DNA from: Rhabdophis nuchalis
Lineage: Eukaryota > Chordata > Lepidosauria > Squamata > Natricidae
Length of the DNA stretch: 64,000 bases
Assembly (NCBI GenBank): GCA_039707465.1
Contig: CM077643.1
Location: forward strand, 239,666,230 to 239,730,229
Direction: 5' to 3'
A model generated the notes under the pieces. That model was not told the origin of the DNA, made no database searches, and saw only the letters and a list, made by a program, of their open reading frames with translations. The translations under genes and the position numbers were made by a program. Shown here piece by piece: positions 34,049 to 45,044 of the stretch. Each line of letters begins with the position of its first letter. The first letter of the stretch is position 1.

Positions 34049-34439
34049 GATTAAGGCATGATAGTATTAGCCCTTTAGCCATCGCGCCACAGGGCACCTG
34101 GGAAGAAGCAATGCTCAACCAAACTTGGACTCAAAACACAGCCTAGAGAGTTGCCCCTGCATGGCCCCATGGGAGTCTGACAACCAATCAGAATACAAGA
34201 TCAAGATCAAAGGCCAGAGAGGGCATAAAGCCAGGAACTTTCAACATCTTCCTCTTTTTCTTCTTCACCCAACATCTGAAAGCATGTGATCTCTCTTTTC
34301 TGTTCAGGAGCTCAAACCATATGATCCTTTTCACCATTAAACCATCTTTCCAAGCAGCCTCCATATTTCCAGTGTCTTTCCCCCCCACTTGGAACTGAAC
34401 CCAGAAGGACATTTCTTCCAACACCATTAAATGCTTTTG

Positions 34440-34710
34440 AGTTTGGGCAACATTTGTCTAAAAAGGTATAGGGCTTCCTGCTTGAGCAAGGGGTTGGACT
34501 GGAACAGTGGCCCCCAACCAGATTTTTCCATGGACTGGAGGGAGCGTGGTTCTGTATGCTGCCTGCATCCCATGGATAGGGCTTCACTTGTTTGCGCAGC
34601 CCCGTTGCTGGCATGCTGCATCCTGGTGACTGTCCAAAGACCGGGGGTTGTGGACCCCTGAATTAGAAGACTTCCAAGGGCCCACCCAGCTGTGTTGTTT
34701 TGTTTTTTTG
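34440..34710 (+). mobile_element. CR1 3' end, interrupted by a hAT MITE
   Basis: Gggcttcctgcttgagcaag and ggggttggactgg are on the left. On the right of the hAT insertion aattagaagacttccaaggg continues the CR1 terminus (usual order ctagaagacctccaaggtc). Confidence 0.7.
34505..34660. mobile_element. hAT MITE nested in CR1
   Basis: Ends cagtggcccccaaccag and gggggttgtggacccctg. Flanking 8-mers gactggaa and aattagaa agree at five positions and probably derive from one gactagaa target. It belongs to the caggggtccccaacc group. Confidence 0.75.
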
Positions 34711-35530
34711 CAACATCGGTCTCCAAGACTCATCAGGCTGTGGGTTTCACTTCAATGCACCTCAGGTACCGACACATCATGGATCTATGTCTGATTGTTA
34801 TTGTGGGAAGAAAAATCTGGTCCAGTTCCAAGTCAGGAGAATGATGCTGGAAATAAAATGTCGGCCGCACAGAAAGGTCTCTTGTTCATTTGGATGCATG
34901 TTTTTGGGATGGCTGACAAAATGACTGAGTGAATGGATGGATCTTTATGGGATTCTGGGATTTAGTGATTGAGAAGCTACAGGGGGTTGTGCAATGTAGT
35001 GAGCCTTTTATCTTTTACTATTCCAATGGTGGTGGGTTAATCCTATATGATATGCCCTAAAGGTGATGTCCTGTCCTTAGAATTTGGGTGGGGGATGTAA
35101 ATTCTTAATCCCATCGACTCTGGGGGAGCAGGACTGGATTTCTTAATGGGCAAAAAATATCCATCTCTAAAAACTTTGGAGTTCTGCTTGAGGCTGTTGG
35201 GGCTGCTTTTCACCTTTGTTAATATTTTTCTCCTTTGGGGAAATATTCTGCCTCTTGATATTTCATTATTTAGGACGAAGGGAGCTTCCTACATCATCTA
35301 TGACTTAAGTGCTATTCGAGAGCACATCTAGTACCGACCACAAGTCAACTAGGAGTATATTTTAAAATGACCTGCCCTGGGGTAAGGGGTGGTGATTGCT
35401 TCCTACAGTTCCTTAGAAAATAAACTGCAAGCGACCGAAGAGTTTATTATAGGTCGTTTTGCATGCTCGTGTTGTTTATAAATGGTCTAATAATAAATGT
35501 CAACTAGCCCAGCAATAGTTAAGCGCCACA
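34711..35530. other. Upstream of GPCPD1, no gene seen
   Basis: No exon or repeat supported. Confidence 0.5.
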
Positions 35531-35539
35531 ATAAGAACA

Positions 35540-36070
35540 GGACAGGAGCTCGAGCCCAGCGCTCTCGCGTTCCCACCTTTGCTTATTCCGCCACGCGGCC
35601 TTCATAGGCCCCACCCCCATTCCCTTTTTCCCGAGAGCGCCCGCGCGGGCTTTTTTCCAAAGAAGGGTGTCGCCTTCCCGTCGTTTCCCTCCCCTAACTC
35701 GCTCCGCCCCTCCCACCGCCTTTCCACACACGCGCGCGCGCGCGCGCTCCCATTGGCCGCCCGCCTCACGTGCTCTTGGTGCCGCTTGTTTTCCTTTCTC
35801 GCCGCCCGGCGACGGCGGTTTCAGCCGGGCGGCTGTAACCGGTTTGGGCCGGGGAGAAGCTGAGGCGTCAACTGAACAAATGCGCCGCGCCCCTTTTTTC
35901 TCCCCCCTCCTCGCGACTGCCGCTGACGTTTAAAGCCGCCCTCCTCCTCCTCCTCCCTGCTGCTGAGGGGGAAGGTGGTTGTGGCCGAGGGAGGAAGCGA
36001 GAGCCAACTGGTGCTTTGCCGCATCCGCCCGGCTTCCATCCGCAGTTCTCGCCCTCCCCTGCCGGCACAG
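35540..36070 (+). promoter_or_regulatory. GPCPD1: GPCPD1 CpG-island promoter
   Basis: The most CpG-dense block in the host part of the window. It holds a GC box (gctccgcccc near 35701), a (CG)n run at about 35730-35747, an inverted CCAAT box (cattggccgc, 35751), an E-box (cacgtg, 35767) and a tctcctcc-rich 5' UTR segment. It lies about 12 kb upstream of the coding exon 2, the expected layout. No TATA box is evident. The exact start of transcription cannot be set from sequence. Confidence 0.8.
35900..36070 (+). other. GPCPD1: GPCPD1 exon 1 (noncoding, start approximate)
   Basis: The CpG island ends in gccggcacag followed by gttagt, a good splice donor at 36070/36071. In other vertebrates GPCPD1 starts with a noncoding exon followed by a long intron (from memory), which fits. 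The left edge is a guess within the island. Confidence 0.6.
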
Positions 36071-37622
36071 GTTAGTCCCGGTCTTCGGGCGGTGGTGGCA
36101 GTGAAATGAGGGGTGGGTGGGAAAGACGAGCAGGAGTCCACATGAAGGGCCGAGGGAGGGGGGAAGGAAAAGAAGGTCCTCGTGTACCGTAAAGAGCTCT
36201 GCCGCCTCTTCCTTTCTCGACACGTCGGGACTTTTTTCTACACCCCTCCTCCCATTCCCAGCTGGCTGTTAACGGTACATAATGGAGCTCTTTCCTCCCT
36301 CAGCAATGCGGGTGGTTGCTGTTTTTTCCCCGGACCGCCGCTCGTTCTTGGGAGGAAGAGATCGGGTCGGGGACGGATGGGTTTACCTCTATGGTTTTTC
36401 CACTCGTGATCTACCGGTTACTCAAAAGAGCAACTGGCAAGAATTGAGGGTGTTACTGGGCGCTTGTTTGTAAGGAGACACTTTTACTGAATAAAGCGCA
36501 ATTTACTAGTTGCAGGCTTAAGACAAGATGGCCACACAAGATGTAATGACTCTTCGTGTGCTTGATAACCTGACATGGTAGGATGATTAGTTTGCTATAT
36601 TTCATTCAGACCCCAAACAAACAGTTCTGGAGAATGCAGACTTATGACAAATCCCAGATTCAAGTCGATTTCAGGAAACCTAAAACAATGCCAATTTATA
36701 TGACAACTACACTAAAGTGAACTACCCAGCTTGGCTAAAGAGCTATGCACAGTGATGCACGTGTTAAGTTATTACAGCCTTTGTATGAACTGGGAAAACA
36801 GCTCTAACTCTGTTGAGACTTTACCATTAAAGGCTGTTAAGCAGACTTTTGTGTTCTGGAAATAAAAAAAAATGAAATAACAGGTTTAGGAGGAAGTAGC
36901 ACAAGTAGAATTTGATTCTGGCACACAAAGCAATTAAATAAGCTTGTGGGTAGATTAATAGATTACAGCACACTATTCAGTTCACTTGAGAGAAAGGCAA
37001 GAAATTCTGAGAGTAATAGTTTAATGGGACAAAGACAAGTTCAGAGAAGGGCAGAAAAAATGGTATTTCCACATATGATTTACTTTATGATATTTAATTG
37101 TTGCTTAACAATACTATATTTTGGAGACTTCTGCCACAATTGGCTGGGGGTGGGCGGGGTTTGTTTTGCAGGTTGTGTGTACAGTGTTACTCCTTCAAGG
37201 TCAGTGTTAAATTAGCCTTAACCTTTGGAGCACTTGAAGATAGTGTGTCCCTATGTGAGTGTGTTTTGGTTTTCTCCATGTACTTCTTGGTTTTGTGAAA
37301 ACACAGTGCTCCTAAAACTAGAGACTTAGACTTGTTAAAAGATGAGGATTTGTTAAAAATGAGGATATTGCATCTTTGATTCTGGATTCATATTTTTTGA
37401 AGAAGCTGTGGACTTATAAGTCCAGTAACTGAGAGAAGTTTAGTTGCAGATATTTAAAAATATTTCTTCTGGGAAAGAAAAAGGCTGTCAGATGGGGAGG
37501 AAAGCTCAAGGCTAGCTGTTTCTTTGCAGTCCTCCTTTGTGACTTCAGCTGTTGATAGAAAAAGATGAAAAAGGCCAGATGGTCGCACTGGGTTAATGGC
37601 ATTCCTCTGGGCCTACCCCCCC

Positions 37623-37661
<39 letters not shown>

Positions 37662-39380
37662 GTTAATAACAGATTCCAAGGAGGAAAAGCCAGGGTTTTT
37701 TAAAACACCTATTGCTCTGATAACAAAAGAAAAGGCTTATGGAGAGTTTATGGCATTGACAACTTTATTCAGTTATTTATTTGCTGTAGCCATTGGCAGT
37801 TGTATGGCAAACCCATACATACAATTGTCATTGTTTTGAAAAATGGAAAAGTCGAGGGGATGTGTGGATAATCTTGGTTGGGAAATGATATCTTTGATTT
37901 CTTTTGAATAATGTTATTTTGAGTTGCTGTTGAAATTCTTGTATTGTACCAGAGAGGAAGATATTAAAATCATCCTACTTTTCTCCAATTGGCCTTTTTC
38001 ACAATTAGTGTCTAATGTCAGATTCCTTCTAGCAGTCAAGCATATTAGTATTACTCTAGAAGGGAACTATTCTTCAATTAAAGTTTTTTGCTTAGCTTAA
38101 CTATAATTGGGAATACAGTAGGGGAAGGAGCAAATGAAATAAAAGTATTTGGTGGATGTAGCAAATGAAATATATTTGACATCAGTAGGAATCTCTTAAT
38201 TCAGATTGTGGACTGGTGTAAATCGCAACTGAAAGATGGCCAACTTCCCCTTTTATGACTAGAGGTAAAGGGGGATATTAGAGCTCCTATGGTTTTAAGA
38301 ACGGAGAAGAAAACCAAGTACAGAAATAGACATTTGTTCAAAACAAATGTTATAGTCATGTATGTATTGATCTTGTGTGGGTTCTCTGATCTAATACCCT
38401 TTTTTCGAGTATGGATGGATGGATGGATAGTTATACAGCATATTAAACCAGGGTTAACTAAACTATATTAATTCAAATGATCTGGATTTACAAAGCACTG
38501 AGCCATATAGTAACCATAGACCATACAGTGCAGTAAACCACAAATTAGACAGACACACTTTATCTTAATATGTTGGTACAGCCTATCTGGTAGATGAGTA
38601 GAGTTGCGTAATATCTGATTTGAACCACAAGTTTCAATATGAAAATTTGCCATGATTGAGTCAACTTCAATACCAAAATAATTGCTGCAAATAAATAAAA
38701 AACAGCCTGCATTTCCACAATATGCTTTACTCATGATTACCTTAACAGTGGTTTATCTAAAGAAATTTTCTAGGTTTCTGAAATATGCTGTAGTATGCTG
38801 TATATGCTGTAGTATATGAACATATGTATAGTTGGATAATATGCTCAGTGTCATGTAAACAGTAGCCTTGATATGTCAGAAGGAAGGCAAAGATGGATTA
38901 ATTGTCCATGACATACAATTTCCCAATAAAAATTAATAGTCTATATGTAAATTTCTACATACTTTTGGCACCTGAAAATCTAAAAGAAAACATGTGTTTT
39001 TTAAATTGGATTGAGTGATGGCTTATTCAATCAAAGTTATTCAGATATTTTAATCCATGTAACCTATTTAGCCACCAACCATCTTTATTAATTTCTACTC
39101 ATTTCACACATACAGGATACAGTTAATTGTCTTTAATATGTGGTAAGTGTACATAGCCATTTACAATCAGGAAAGACAAAGCCCTTTTATGATGGCTAGT
39201 GCTACAAACAAAATCCTTGGTTTAATTCTAGGCTACAGAGATTTCAGGACAACTATTATGATTTGACCAGTTGTCTGCTCTCTTAGAAGAAAAAACAAAC
39301 AATGAAAGTTGGTTGGATTGTTTGCACTTTGCAGAGCAAATGGAAAAATGATACCAAATCCTCATGAAAAATTATTTAAT
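36071..39380 (+). other. GPCPD1 intron 1, first part
   Basis: AT-rich after the island, with a (GT)n run at 37628-37660. No exon seen. Confidence 0.5.
37628..37660. repeat. (GT)n microsatellite
   Basis: About 16 uninterrupted GT units. Confidence 0.95.
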
Positions 39381-39384
39381 TCAT

Positions 39385-39800
39385 TCCTCATTCTCTCAAG
39401 TGACTGAGTGGCTTACAATAATATAAAAGCATAAATATAAAAACAATAAAATCAAGATTAAGTTTAACAACAATTAAATGTTAAATCTTATGGTACGATG
39501 CTCAATCAACGATCTTAAGCATAACCATCCCTCCTTTGAGGCCCCAAGCCAGCCAGAGCCAGATTTTAAAGCTCTTCTGGAGGACCAAAAAGGTGGAGGT
39601 AGACCTTGCTTTAGGAAACAAGATGTTTCAGAGAGTGAAACATGGTAGAGAAGGTGCTTCTCCTTTTGTCATTGAATTGGAAGGATCAGTCAAAGATGAC
39701 TGTATAAAAAGTTTTAAATTACTGCACTTGCTATGTTATATCCATGTAGACAAGATCAGAAAATCTGAATTTGAAAGGTTGTGCTACATGTCCTGATAAG
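39385..39800 (-). mobile_element. Possible ancient L2-like fragment
   Basis: The stretch around ggaaacaagatgtttcagag and gtagagaaggtgcttctcc resembles the minus-strand L2 segment coding [12 protein letters not shown]. The match is weak. Confidence 0.35.
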
Positions 39801-39897
39801 TAGAATCTTCACTGAGGCAACTGATATGGAACAGCTGTCTGGGAAGAATGGAATTATATTAATGCTCACAAAGCTTTCACTTCTAGTTTGACTATCA

Positions 39898-40389
39898 CAG
39901 TGGTGGGCAAACTGATTAGTCAACAGAGCCAAATATCAACAATACCACGATTGAAATTTCTTTTGAGAGCCAGAAGGTGTGGCCTGTTTGTGGGAGTGGC
40001 TCAGCGGTCATGTGACTGGGTGGGCGTGGCCAACTTGGAAAATGTGAAACTCACTTAACAATGTTCTTGGTTAGCAACCAAACTTTTAGGCTCAATTGTG
40101 CTCATAAGTTCTTTCTCTCTCTCTCTCTCTCTCTCTTTATTTCTTCCTCTCTTTCTCTCTCTCTTTTTCTTTCTCTCTCTCTTTCTCCATTTCTCTCTTT
40201 CTTTCTTTCTCTCTTTTTCTCTTTCTGTCTCTCTTTCTCTCTCTTTTTCTCTTTCTTTCTGTCTCTCTTTCTCTCTATCTCTCTTTCTCCATTTCCCTCT
40301 CTCTTTCTCTCTTTCTTTCTCTCTCTCTTTCTCTTTTTCTCTTCCTTTCTGTCTCTCTCTCTCCCTCTTTCTCTCTCTCTTTCTCCATT

Positions 40390-40454
<65 letters not shown>

Positions 40455-41331
40455 GTGTCTCTGTCTATCTTTCTCTCCCTCCCTCCCTCTGTCTCCCTGT
40501 GTGTGTCTGTCATTCTCTGATTCTCCCCTCCCTCCTTGTCTCTCTCTGTGTCTGTGCCTCTCTCTGTCTGTCTGTCTGCCCCCCACCCCCCCACAGAGCC
40601 TCCTCAACCCAGCCCGTTGCGCTTACTTACTTGCTCACCTTAGCCTGGCACGCCCGCCGCACTCGTTCGCTGCAGAGGTGGGGAAGGCCTTCTCACCCCT
40701 GGAAGTAGCCTGATCGAACGGGCGGGCAGGCGAGCCTCACCCCTGGAAGCAGCCTGAGCGAACTTCCATTCGCACCCCCAGCCCCCTCGTGCCCTTTCGC
40801 TGGCACTGACCCCGCCCGCGGCCCCTCGCTCTCCGACCCGCCCGGGCTGAAGCGGGGAACAGTGGTCGAGATGACGTGGAGTCCAGTGGCGCTCGGGCCA
40901 CCAGTTGAGATGGGGCAGCCCCGGAACCTCCGCCGTCGCCGCCCGCCGCAGCCGCCATTCCCGTGGAGAGCCAGGTGGACAGCAGACAGCCCTTCTCTTC
41001 CGCTTCCAGATGATTTAACCCCGGAAGTCCTCCTTGTCGAGGAAAGCCACTCATATTCTCCCGCCCGCTGCCCATTCATCCACTTCCAGGGCGATTGGAG
41101 GAAATTTCCTCCCCCCCGCCCGCGGAGCCTCCGCACCCCCTGGAAGTAGACGAGTGGCCGGCATGCCGGCTGGGGATGTTCCACGGGGGGAGGGAGGGAG
41201 GGAATCGGCAGCCGGGAGGGTTTCTCCAGTGGGTCCCAGGAGTCCCACCATTGGCGAGGGTGGAGGCAGAGCCGCACTCGAGGGGCCAAAGAGCCGCATG
41301 TGGCTCGCGAGCCGTGGTTTGCCGACCACTG
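39898..41331. mobile_element. hAT element with CpG-rich cargo, reverse orientation
   Basis: Left end cagtggtgggcaaact, right end gtggtttgccgaccactg, exact TSD gactatca (39890-39897, 41332-41339). The common module (aagttggccacgcccacc, reversed) and a pyrimidine tract (40110-40590) match the relatives at 25309 and 29284. The roughly 700-bp GC-rich part (about 40590-41270) differs from their cargo. It contains repeated acccctggaagtagcctg-like units and dense CpG. Non-coding as far as can be seen. Confidence 0.92.
40110..40590. repeat. CT-rich pyrimidine tract
   Basis: Nearly pure C/T over about 480 bases. The long open frames on both strands here are products of the simple repeat. Confidence 0.92.
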
Positions 41332-41339
41332 GACTATCA

Positions 41340-42785
41340 GATTATACTACACCTTAAGTAGCTTTCAAAATGAAGCATCAAAAGATGACTTAGAAATTCT
41401 TTCATGAATGAGATCCTTTGTTAAAGATGAACACGCTTTCTCTGAATTATTGGGAAAATAATTTTTTTAGGTAGCCTGTTTTAAAAAAAAATACATTATT
41501 GCACATAAATCTAGACTAAAGTTGAACTTATTCTTTTTGTTGGTCCACTAAGTAGCAAGTATTTTACTTTTTATGTAATTGAAACATATTGCCAAAAAAC
41601 CTAAAACAGTTTACAATTAGTGATACAGCCCTATCTTATAATATAAAAGACTACATTTCATTTTTTTTTCAGTAGTACAATGTAATTTACAATATATTCT
41701 TAAGTACTCTTGTGTAAAGAGCAGGGTTATGGTGACGAGGACTATTGAGGGAACAGCATTCTGATATAAAATATTTTTTAAAGTCATGTCTCTGATGGTG
41801 AACATCTGGCAGTAAACTTTACACATACACATATAAATTCTTCATGCCAAAAATATGTAGTGTGTGTGTGTGTAATTTTCAGTCCTCTTGGTATGTGGAA
41901 CTTCCTTTGCTAGCCTTCCCATAATCTCTGTCTATTCTTTGTGATTTGCGCTGCTTTAGAAACACTAATGAAAGAAGAACTTGTTCTTTCTGTTTACTGC
42001 TGCTTTGATATTATAGCTGAGTGATCACTTTTTTCCATAACAATTTGGAATGGTTGTTGGAAGTCATCTTTAACATGCAAGTAAACATCCTGTGACCTCT
42101 GAAATCTCATTTCAAATAGATTTCCTTATCTAATCGGAGAAACAGAATGACCACTAAAGGGCAAAAAATCAGAACAGGAGCAACTTCTGACCTACTGTCA
42201 GCTTCCCCATTGAATTTCCTTGTGGGAAGCTGGCAGTGAGTATCCAAAATCTCCCTCCTTCCCCCCCATTTCCCTTCCCTTCCTTCATTTCCTTTCTTCC
42301 CTCTCTTTTCCTTCCTCTCCCCTTGTTTTGTGTTCCTCCCTCCCTCCTTCCCTTCCTTCCCAGAGACAATTAAGTGACTGGTGCTGGGTGGAGCACCAAG
42401 TAATTGTGTGAGTGGCTAGGAAGCTGTCAGAAAACATAAAAAATGAGGATCACAGTACTGCAACAGTCAGTGACAGCAGTGCTGAAGAAGCAGTAACCCA
42501 TTAGAAGTGAAGCAGTCACAACTTTCCCAAATTTCATTCCCTGAGTCCCAGTATTCTGTAAGCTCATTTGGCCTTCTGCTTTAACATTTTGCCCACTTAA
42601 AGATTACAGACACAAGGGATTTAGTAGTATATAGATAATGGACGGTGTCTTTGTCATTAAAGCCTTCACTTGTCATCCTGATTAACTATGATAAACCATA
42701 TGTTACTTTCTTTACCTAATTACTTCTGCTTAAATTTCAATTCAACCTGCTCTTTCTAGCCTTAAGCCAAGCAGTCATACAGGTA
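41340..42785 (+). other. GPCPD1 intron 1, middle part
   Basis: AT-rich, with a polypyrimidine stretch at about 42250-42360. No exon or defined repeat. Confidence 0.5.
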
Positions 42786-43247
42786 CCATATTTTTCAGAG
42801 TATAAGATGCACCAAGATTTTGAAGAGGTAAATTTAAAAAAAAAGTTTTTGCAAACGTTCCCAAACCCTCTGCACACCTCATTTTTTGTGAAAAACAGGG
42901 ATGCAGAGTGTTTGAGAGGTCTGCAAAGTGCTCCTGGGAGCTGGGGTTGGTGGTTAAAAATGACCCATTTTTGCCCCCAAAAAGGGCATGCATAGCCTTT
43001 AGGAAGCTCCTGGGAGCTGGTGGGGGGGGGGCGCGAGCAAAAAATGGTCTGTTTTTCACTCATTTTTGCTCTCCACAGCCCACAGGAGCACTTTATAGGC
43101 CTCCCAAACCCTCTGCACATCCATTATTTTGAAGGGGGTGGGGTTTCTGGAGGCCAAAAATGCTGTATTTAGTGTATAAGATGCGCCCAGATTTTCACCC
43201 TCTTTTTGAGGGGGGAGAAGGTGTGTTTTATACTCTGAAAAATATGG
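42786..43247. mobile_element. TA-target MITE, TIR ccgtatttttcggagtataa type
   Basis: Left ccatatttttcagagtataa, right ttatactctgaaaaatatgg, TA at both sides (42784-42785, 43248-43249). The inside shares aaaaatggtcygttttt-type phrases with the copy at 45045-46065. Confidence 0.9.
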
Positions 43248-43249
43248 TA

Positions 43250-43636
43250 ATCCTTGACATAACAACCATTTGTTTCGTGACCATTCACAGTTACAGCAGT
43301 TCTGAATAAAGTGACTTATAACGATGTTTCACACTTATTACTGTTGCAGCATTCCTATGGTTGGGGAGATCAATATTCAGGCCCTTGCCAACTGGCAATG
43401 TATGACAGTTGCAGTGTCCCAGGGTCATGTGATTATCTTTTGTGACCTTCTGACAAACCAAGTCAGTGGGGAAGTCAGATTCACTTAACAACTGTGTTAC
43501 TAACTTAACAACTGCAGTGATTCTATTTAACAACTGTGGCAAGAAAAGTCATAAAATGGGGCATAAATCACTTAACTGCCTTGCTTAGCAATGGAAATTT
43601 TGGCTCAATGGTGGTCATAAGTCAAGGACTTCCTGT
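43250..43636. mobile_element. TA-target MITE, gtagtcctcgactta family
   Basis: It directly follows the previous MITE, beginning atccttgacataacaacc and ending gtcaaggacttcctg, then TA. The left few bases of the terminus are lost or shared with its neighbour. Internal phrases match the family. Confidence 0.8.
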
Positions 43637-43715
43637 AGTTGCTGCTGTAGATTTCATGGGGCATCCGATGGTGTACTGTATTTCTTTTCTTGTTAAAGAC
43701 AATGTATCCTAAGTA

Positions 43716-44073
43716 CAGTGGTATCTCGGTTCACGAACGCCTCTGTTCACGAACAGAAAAGTTCATAAAAATATGCTCCGGTTCACAAACTCCGCTTCGG
43801 TTCACGAACAGAAAAGTTCATCAAAATATGCTCCGGTTCACGAACTCCGCTTCTGTTCACGAACTCCGCCTCGGTTCACGAACTCCGCCTCGGGTCACAA
43901 CCAATTTGGTTCGCAACCAGAGTCAGTTCAAGAATTAAAACCAAAAGAAAGATCAGAACAGATTAACCAGATTTACATTAAACCCTATGGGAAACTGTGC
44001 CTCGGTTCACAACCAATTCGGTTCGCGACTAGAGTCAGTTCACGAATTAAGTTCGTGAACCGAGGTACCACTG
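43716..44073. mobile_element. Tigger/mariner-like MITE with internal tandem repeats
   Basis: Left cagtggtatctcggttcacg, right cgaaccgaggtaccactg reading as its inverse, TA at both sides (43714-43715, 44074-44075). The inside repeats ggttcacgaactccgc-like units several times in tandem. Same family as 12398-12714. Confidence 0.9.
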
Positions 44074-44075
44074 TA

Positions 44076-45042
44076 CATGGTTGTTTATTGTTATCAATGT
44101 ATGACTATCTCTGTTGTAAATATGACAGAGAGACTTACGTCAATAGAATTCAAATAACTTACAAATGGATTTTCCTTAGCTAAGCCCTGTAAGGTGGTTG
44201 TATCTCATATAATTGTAACATTATTGATGCTTTATTAATTCATAGTAGTGAATTTGGTGATCAGCAGTTTATGAATTTCTAATCCATATCAGAAAAGTGG
44301 TTTTTCTAACAGGTTATTCACATGCTTTCATTGCATTTCATGCAAAGTCATTGCTTACTGTGTATTTCATAAAGATGAAATGCATATTATGACATGTTCT
44401 ACTGGCTTTCTACAATGCTCAAAGCTGAAGGTCGGTGAATTCTGCATTGCAGATTAAAGCAAACTATGAGAAGAAGAAGCATATAAAGACAAGAGGATGT
44501 CCACAGGAAAAAGAATTTTTGCAGTAATAGATGCTTTAGTTACTATTACATTAAATATTTTATAGTGGGTTAGGATTTGACTGTAAATAATATACTTGAA
44601 TGTTGGTATATAGTTTCTTTTATGTGGGGCTTTCACACACTGATATATCTATATGTTGCAAGTTTGTTAATATATCTATTTCCCAAAAGAATGAAATATT
44701 TGAAGACTGCTGTACAATAATGTAAAGGAAAATAAGCATATTATACAGTTACTGAGATTGTGATTTAAAGTAATGGCTTGTCAGAGCTTAACCCATATAC
44801 TGGATACCCAACTTCTTGGTCCTTTGACTATGCAGTATACCCTGAGTGTACGTTTTCTGTCCAAGATTGTGTTAGCTATTCATATAGGAGAGAAAGAGCT
44901 TCATTTGACTCTTGATGTCAGTAAATTAATGCATCGAGCTAGGAATGTTGACTGTTCAGCTTGGGCTTAATAATAATGAAATTAAAGAATGAAACAATTT
45001 AATTCTAAATAAATTAGATTCATGGTGTCTTAAGTCATAATG
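44076..45042 (+). other. GPCPD1 intron 1, no exon seen
   Basis: AT-rich, nothing recognised. Confidence 0.5.
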
Positions 45043-45044
45043 TA

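Larger units (their letters stand above)
32442..34148. repeat. Tandem duplication: hAT plus 100-bp flank
   Basis: Unit 1 is 32442-32970 and unit 2 is 32971-34148. Both begin at the hAT terminus and end with gcctagag. Unit 2 is longer only because of the L2 insertion. Confidence 0.95.

Noticed and set aside
35579..36223. Open frames in the CpG island
   Set aside because: GC-rich sequence has few stop codons; the block fits a promoter and noncoding exon with a splice donor at 36070.
40055..40713. Open frames of 110-215 residues on both strands
   Set aside because: Same artefact of a CT-rich tract inside a hAT element.
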